From Brasenia schreberi (Eukaryota; Streptophyta; Magnoliopsida; Nymphaeales; Cabombaceae), in contig JAYKKT010000046.1 in assembly GCA_036023115.1 (NCBI GenBank), positions 7,660,501-7,724,500 on the forward strand: a DNA stretch of 64,000 nucleotides. Reading direction: 5' to 3'. Made by a program: the position numbers and the translations under genes. The notes beneath the pieces were generated by a model. It was given only the letters and a program-made list of their open reading frames with translations, did no database searches and was not told the origin of the DNA. Each line of letters begins with the position of its first letter. Position 1 is the stretch's first letter. This document shows, piece by piece, positions 61,201 through 64,000 of this stretch.

Positions 61201-62524
61201 CAAGAATTAACAAACAAAGCCAACACGCATACCTTGCTCTCTTCATCTTTTGCCATGCTAAGCAGGGTCTTCAGAGCTCTGATACGTGCTTGGGAATCAG
61301 AAGAAGAACCCTTCAACGCCTTGCTAATGAGAGGAATAAGCCCGGCGTTTCTCACTTTGTATAGCTGAGAAAGGTGTTCCTCGGATATCCTGTACATGTT
61401 CTTGAGCGCACTGTTCATCGATTCCGCCGAACTAGAATCACCGCCTAGCTGCTGCACCGCTGATTGAATCTGCATATCGATGTTTCGACCCACCCATTCG
61501 TCAATTGCCCCAGCAAGACTAAGGTTTGGCTTCTGTTCTAGCGTCTTCAGCACTTGCCCCGTCACCGGACAGGTTGGATCGCGCCCGTCGTCGATGCAAC
61601 GCTCGAACCAGTACTGTATCGCAGTTCTCTCGTAGGTCTGCGAGGACTCGAGGACGACGGGATCCTTCATCACTTCCTTCGTCAGTGGGCATATGAAGTT
61701 TCTGAAGGGCGGGATGTTAGCGTCCTCCTCAAAATCGGGATCGGCATTCTTCGACACTGATTTCGGTTCTACCGTCCAGCTGTCGAAGATTCTCCCCAAG
61801 CACACCGAGATCTTCCGATCCGTCGGTGTGACGGAGTCCGTCATATCCTTCTTGAGAAAATTTATCTGTCGAGCCAACTCGGTGTGATTATCAGACTCTA
61901 TACCTAAGGCGCGAGCGACATCCATGATGATCGCGCTCTGTACGGCCTTGGTGCTCTGCCTCCCCTGCACCTCTTTCTGCAGCGTGCAGTACACTCGCTC
62001 CTCGTTCTCCGTTACCTATCAAAGGTAAATAAAGAGTTGCAGACAGACGAAGAACCCTAGAGTTGAAGAGCTTAGAGCAAAGAGGCGATCGAACTGACCT
62101 TGAACTCCACTAGGTGCATTTCCGACGAGAGATCGGCGATCTTCTTCCGGAGGTCTGCAAATTCGGCAGCGTCCAGTGAGGAATCGAGCAGCGCAAGCCA
62201 TCTGGCTATGCTGCCAGAGCTCCGGCGGAGGTCCTCGCAGAGCGTTTGGCAATTGATGAGGATGAAGATCTTGCTCTTGATCCGGTACGTAGCGAGCGTC
62301 CGGTTAGCATCTGCAGCGTCTGCGGCGATGCCTCTGAGCGCGGTCTGGGCGGACGGAGCGGGCTCGGGCGTCGACTTAAGAAACTGGTTAAGGCAGAGCT
62401 CGAGCCGCTTCGCATAGCCGGAAAATCGCCTCGGACAGTCCCACTGGTAGTCAGAACCACAGATCTCGGATAACGATTTGGCTATGGAGTCCACGATCGT
62501 TCCCAAATCCTCCGAATTCGCCAT
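55273..62524 (-). CDS. U-box/ARM-repeat E3 ubiquitin ligase (PUB42-like), 5 exons, 1035 aa
   Basis: E3 ligase of the plant PUB class: the U-box recruits the E2 and the ARM repeats bind substrate. Exons: 62524-62099, 62015-61233, 60786-60480, 57456-56977, 56384-55273; GT-AG introns, phases 0, 0, 1, 1, all closing. Order: N-terminal UND-like helical domain (residues 1 to about 200), U-box at about 245-318 (FRNFICPLTKEVMKDPVVLE … CPVTGQVL), then ARM repeats from about 345 to 1020 (e.g. GLIPLISKALKG, ALQALNNLSTLDDNAVILV written in part, CILANLKLSDEEVKRFLG, ASAEALSTLLADP). The tail is Arg/Ser-rich. The length is near that of Arabidopsis PUB42, as I remember it, and longer than PUB43/44. Exon 5 begins inside a longer open frame: the acceptor at 56385 restores SSPRAAEVVATH, so the upstream 20 codons are intron. 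Intron 3 is about 3.0 kb because of an antisense LTR retrotransposon. Confidence 0.95.
56511..56580. repeat. AT/GT microsatellite patch in U-box gene intron 4
   Basis: (TA)n with short interruptions followed by (TG)n, just upstream (in gene direction) of the last exon. Confidence 0.8.
58078..58349 (+). repeat. 5' LTR
   Basis: 272 bp, TGTTG…CAACA termini, TSD aaaat immediately to the left, primer-binding site immediately to the right. It includes a purine-rich run (aagaaagagagaaagagaggga) and a CT-rich second half. Confidence 0.9.
58350..58362 (+). other. Primer-binding site for initiator Met tRNA
   Basis: tggtatctgagcc directly follows the 5' LTR. The standard plant Copia site is the same except for one base (a for t at position 8). 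Confidence 0.85.
58641..59121 (+). pseudogene. Captured, decayed N-terminal fragment of bystin (BYSL/Enp1)
   Basis: About 160 codons starting at ATG 58641 (MAGKRRKEQQ). The family's conserved blocks follow in order: LSTRILKEAVSQ-QKEVLAEEEA (58792-58856 by codon), a Gly/Ala-rich spacer, an acidic stretch with DEDEKILVSFMSKDAGPQ, then TLADIIIERIKEKDAQIASE. In plant bystin the corresponding text is a QQKEV block, a DDEKLFESFL-like block and TLTDIIIKKLKDKDA. Bystin is a 40S ribosome-assembly factor of the nucleolus. Breaks: TAG at 58827 and 58857, TGA at 58947 with a change of frame just before it. Similarity stops after ARP near 59121. The piece cannot make the conserved C-terminal bystin domain. 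Confidence 0.8.
59301..59705 (+). pseudogene. Captured PPR-protein fragments (PLS/E class), decayed
   Basis: From 59301 one frame reads ASCGDRSLFDGMMERDVVSS and continues to MWDQMSRVTKLMVARDVKKR then LGYSWVEF. This matches the end of a PPR L/S motif joined to the E-motif consensus (WD.V.RVRKLM.…VKK.PGYSW.EV). After a stop near 59490, four more '(V/L)F(D/A).M..R'-type boxes appear at 59567, 59601, 59647 and 59691 in changing frames. PPR proteins bind organellar RNA; nothing functional is left here. Confidence 0.65.
60062..60073 (+). other. Polypurine tract
   Basis: An uninterrupted purine run directly 5' of the 3' LTR, preceded by cttccaacttg. This is the typical plus-strand priming context of plant Copia elements. 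Confidence 0.85.
60074..60316 (+). repeat. 3' LTR
   Basis: 243 bp, the partner of 58078-58349. TSD aaaat follows at 60317-60321. Confidence 0.9.
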
Positions 62525-63334
62525 CTCACGCCGACAAACCCGATTCGCCTCTATCGCCCTCTCCGTGTTCGTTGTGAGTAATCATGGGCCGGCCATGCTG
62601 TGGTTAAAAGAGGAACGCCGTACTCCGTCCAGACGTTCGGGTTCCGGCGCGCGGGAGGGACGACGGGAAGAGTTCGCTTGCTACGAAGTGCCAGTAGCGA
62701 GCGTGTGGACTAACGTGGACAGCCGAGCCGGTCAATGCAGGAGGTGGGCTGCTGACGCACACACACTAGAGAGAGAGAGAGAGAGAATCGCATTGTCCTA
62801 ATTTCCGTGTTTTTTTATTGAATCGAGTTTTGACGCCAAGTCGACTTCGCATCGACATAAGACTGAGAATGTATGTACGAATCTTTGGCTCGGGTCGGGT
62901 CGTGGTTTATGAACTTGGATCTATATTGATCGACAAGACTGGTTTAGAACCAGCCTGATGGTTTAAAGCGGATTGAACCATGTCCCGAACCGGCCAAAAT
63001 CTGAACTAACTAACGGGCAGGATCATAATTGAACTGAAGTCCTGTGAAACCAAAACAAGAACCACTAGATCAAACTGTCAGTTCCGATCTCATTTTATAT
63101 GTTTTTCGAGATTTTTTACTTAACTGAAACCGGAACCAAAATCCAAGTTATAAACCGAAACCCTACCCTTCATAGTTATGAACCGCCGGTCCTGGTTTAC
63201 CTACTTCAGAAAAGGTCATTATAGACCTGGTTTTCTTTCATTTAATGGTTCTCACTAGCATGTGCTAGCACTACCAAGAACCAGCTTTCTTTTGTGAAGG
63301 TAGTGATATATTCTCTATTAAGGTAAGCCTTGGT
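62525..63334. other. Upstream region of the U-box gene
   Basis: 62525-62770 is the GC-richer promoter/5'UTR side of the minus-strand U-box gene, with (GA)n at 62769-62787. 62935-63220 is a patch rich in ggttcc/ggaacc and aaaccgaaacc motifs like those at 22080 and 34580. No gene seen. Confidence 0.5.
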
Positions 63335-63421
63335 TATCAGATATGCACGCTCGGGGATATTGAAGTCACAACCTTCATTGTGCAGGTTGTTTCAATTCAA
63401 CCCCCTAGCCAATAAATAGCT
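63335..63421 (-). mobile_element. tRNA-derived SINE fragment
   Basis: On the minus strand: TTGGCTAGGGGGTTGAATTG then GAAGGTTGTGACTTCAATATCC, the A-box/B-box layout of the 23244 family. It lies head-to-head with the copy at 63445. Confidence 0.5.
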
Positions 63422-63444
63422 CCTTGCAGTCAAATTAAATTCTT

Positions 63445-63530
63445 ATCCGATAGCTTACCCTGGCTAGGGAAACAACTCGGTGAAGGTCATGAGTTCGATA
63501 CCATAGCGTAGGCAGCTCTCTAAAAGGAGA
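63445..63530 (+). mobile_element. tRNA-derived SINE fragment
   Basis: A-box-like agcttaccctggctaggg and B-box-like ggtcatgagttcgatacc. Same family as 23244, opposite in orientation to the neighbouring copy. Confidence 0.55.

Positions 63531-64000
<470 letters not shown>

Noticed and set aside
15901..63530. Functional tRNA genes at the A-box/B-box sites
   Set aside because: Spacing and stems do not give a cloverleaf with a paired acceptor stem; several dispersed, diverged copies fit SINEs better.

Overview
The window is nuclear DNA of a flowering plant. The evidence is spliced genes of plant families (a calcium-dependent protein kinase, an ankyrin/CCCH tandem zinc-finger protein, an AMP deaminase of the plant FAC1 type, a U-box/ARM E3 ligase and a plant-type DYRK kinase), GT-AG introns, plant RTE-type LINEs, tRNA-derived SINEs, a Copia-style LTR element, and many long (AT)n/(AG)n microsatellites. 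The sequence does not let me name the species or order.

Layout. 1-2489: the 3' side of a minus-strand CDPK gene, with a LINE fragment. 2490-3765: four kinase-domain exons of the CDPK; no EF-hand exons were found. 3766-9682: non-coding, with microsatellites. 9683-12400: minus-strand ankyrin + tandem CCCH zinc-finger gene with a 5'UTR intron. 12401-24439: gene-poor DNA holding tRNA-type SINEs, two SINE-like elements that share their 3' end with an RTE LINE, and one decayed RTE LINE. 24440-31420: plus-strand DYRK-family kinase that is clearly a pseudogene. 31421-39399: repeats, including a nearly complete but dead RTE LINE (minus). 39496-51755: complete AMP deaminase gene, 19 exons, 857 aa. 51756-55272: non-coding, with mosaic copies of AMP deaminase intron sequence. 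55273-62524: complete U-box/ARM gene (minus), 5 exons, 1035 aa. 62525-64000: non-coding.

The most interesting object lies in intron 3 of the U-box gene. It is a 2.24 kb LTR retrotransposon (58078-60316) with a perfect 5-bp target duplication, TGTTG/CAACA-ended LTRs, an iMet-type primer-binding site and a polypurine tract. It has no recognisable gag or pol. Its internal region carries a decayed copy of the N-terminal part of bystin (a ribosome-biogenesis factor), followed by pieces that read as pentatricopeptide-repeat (PPR) protein sequence. It therefore looks like a gene-capturing, non-autonomous retrotransposon. A second notable event is a 47-bp LINE/SINE tail with a 14-bp target duplication inside an exon of the DYRK kinase.

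The genes do not form a functional unit: each has its own promoter and role (calcium signalling, RNA-binding regulation, purine nucleotide balance, ubiquitination). Exon phases were checked by hand. They close perfectly for AMP deaminase, the U-box gene, the zinc-finger gene and the visible CDPK exons. The frame breaks in the DYRK gene are therefore unlikely to be general sequencing error.
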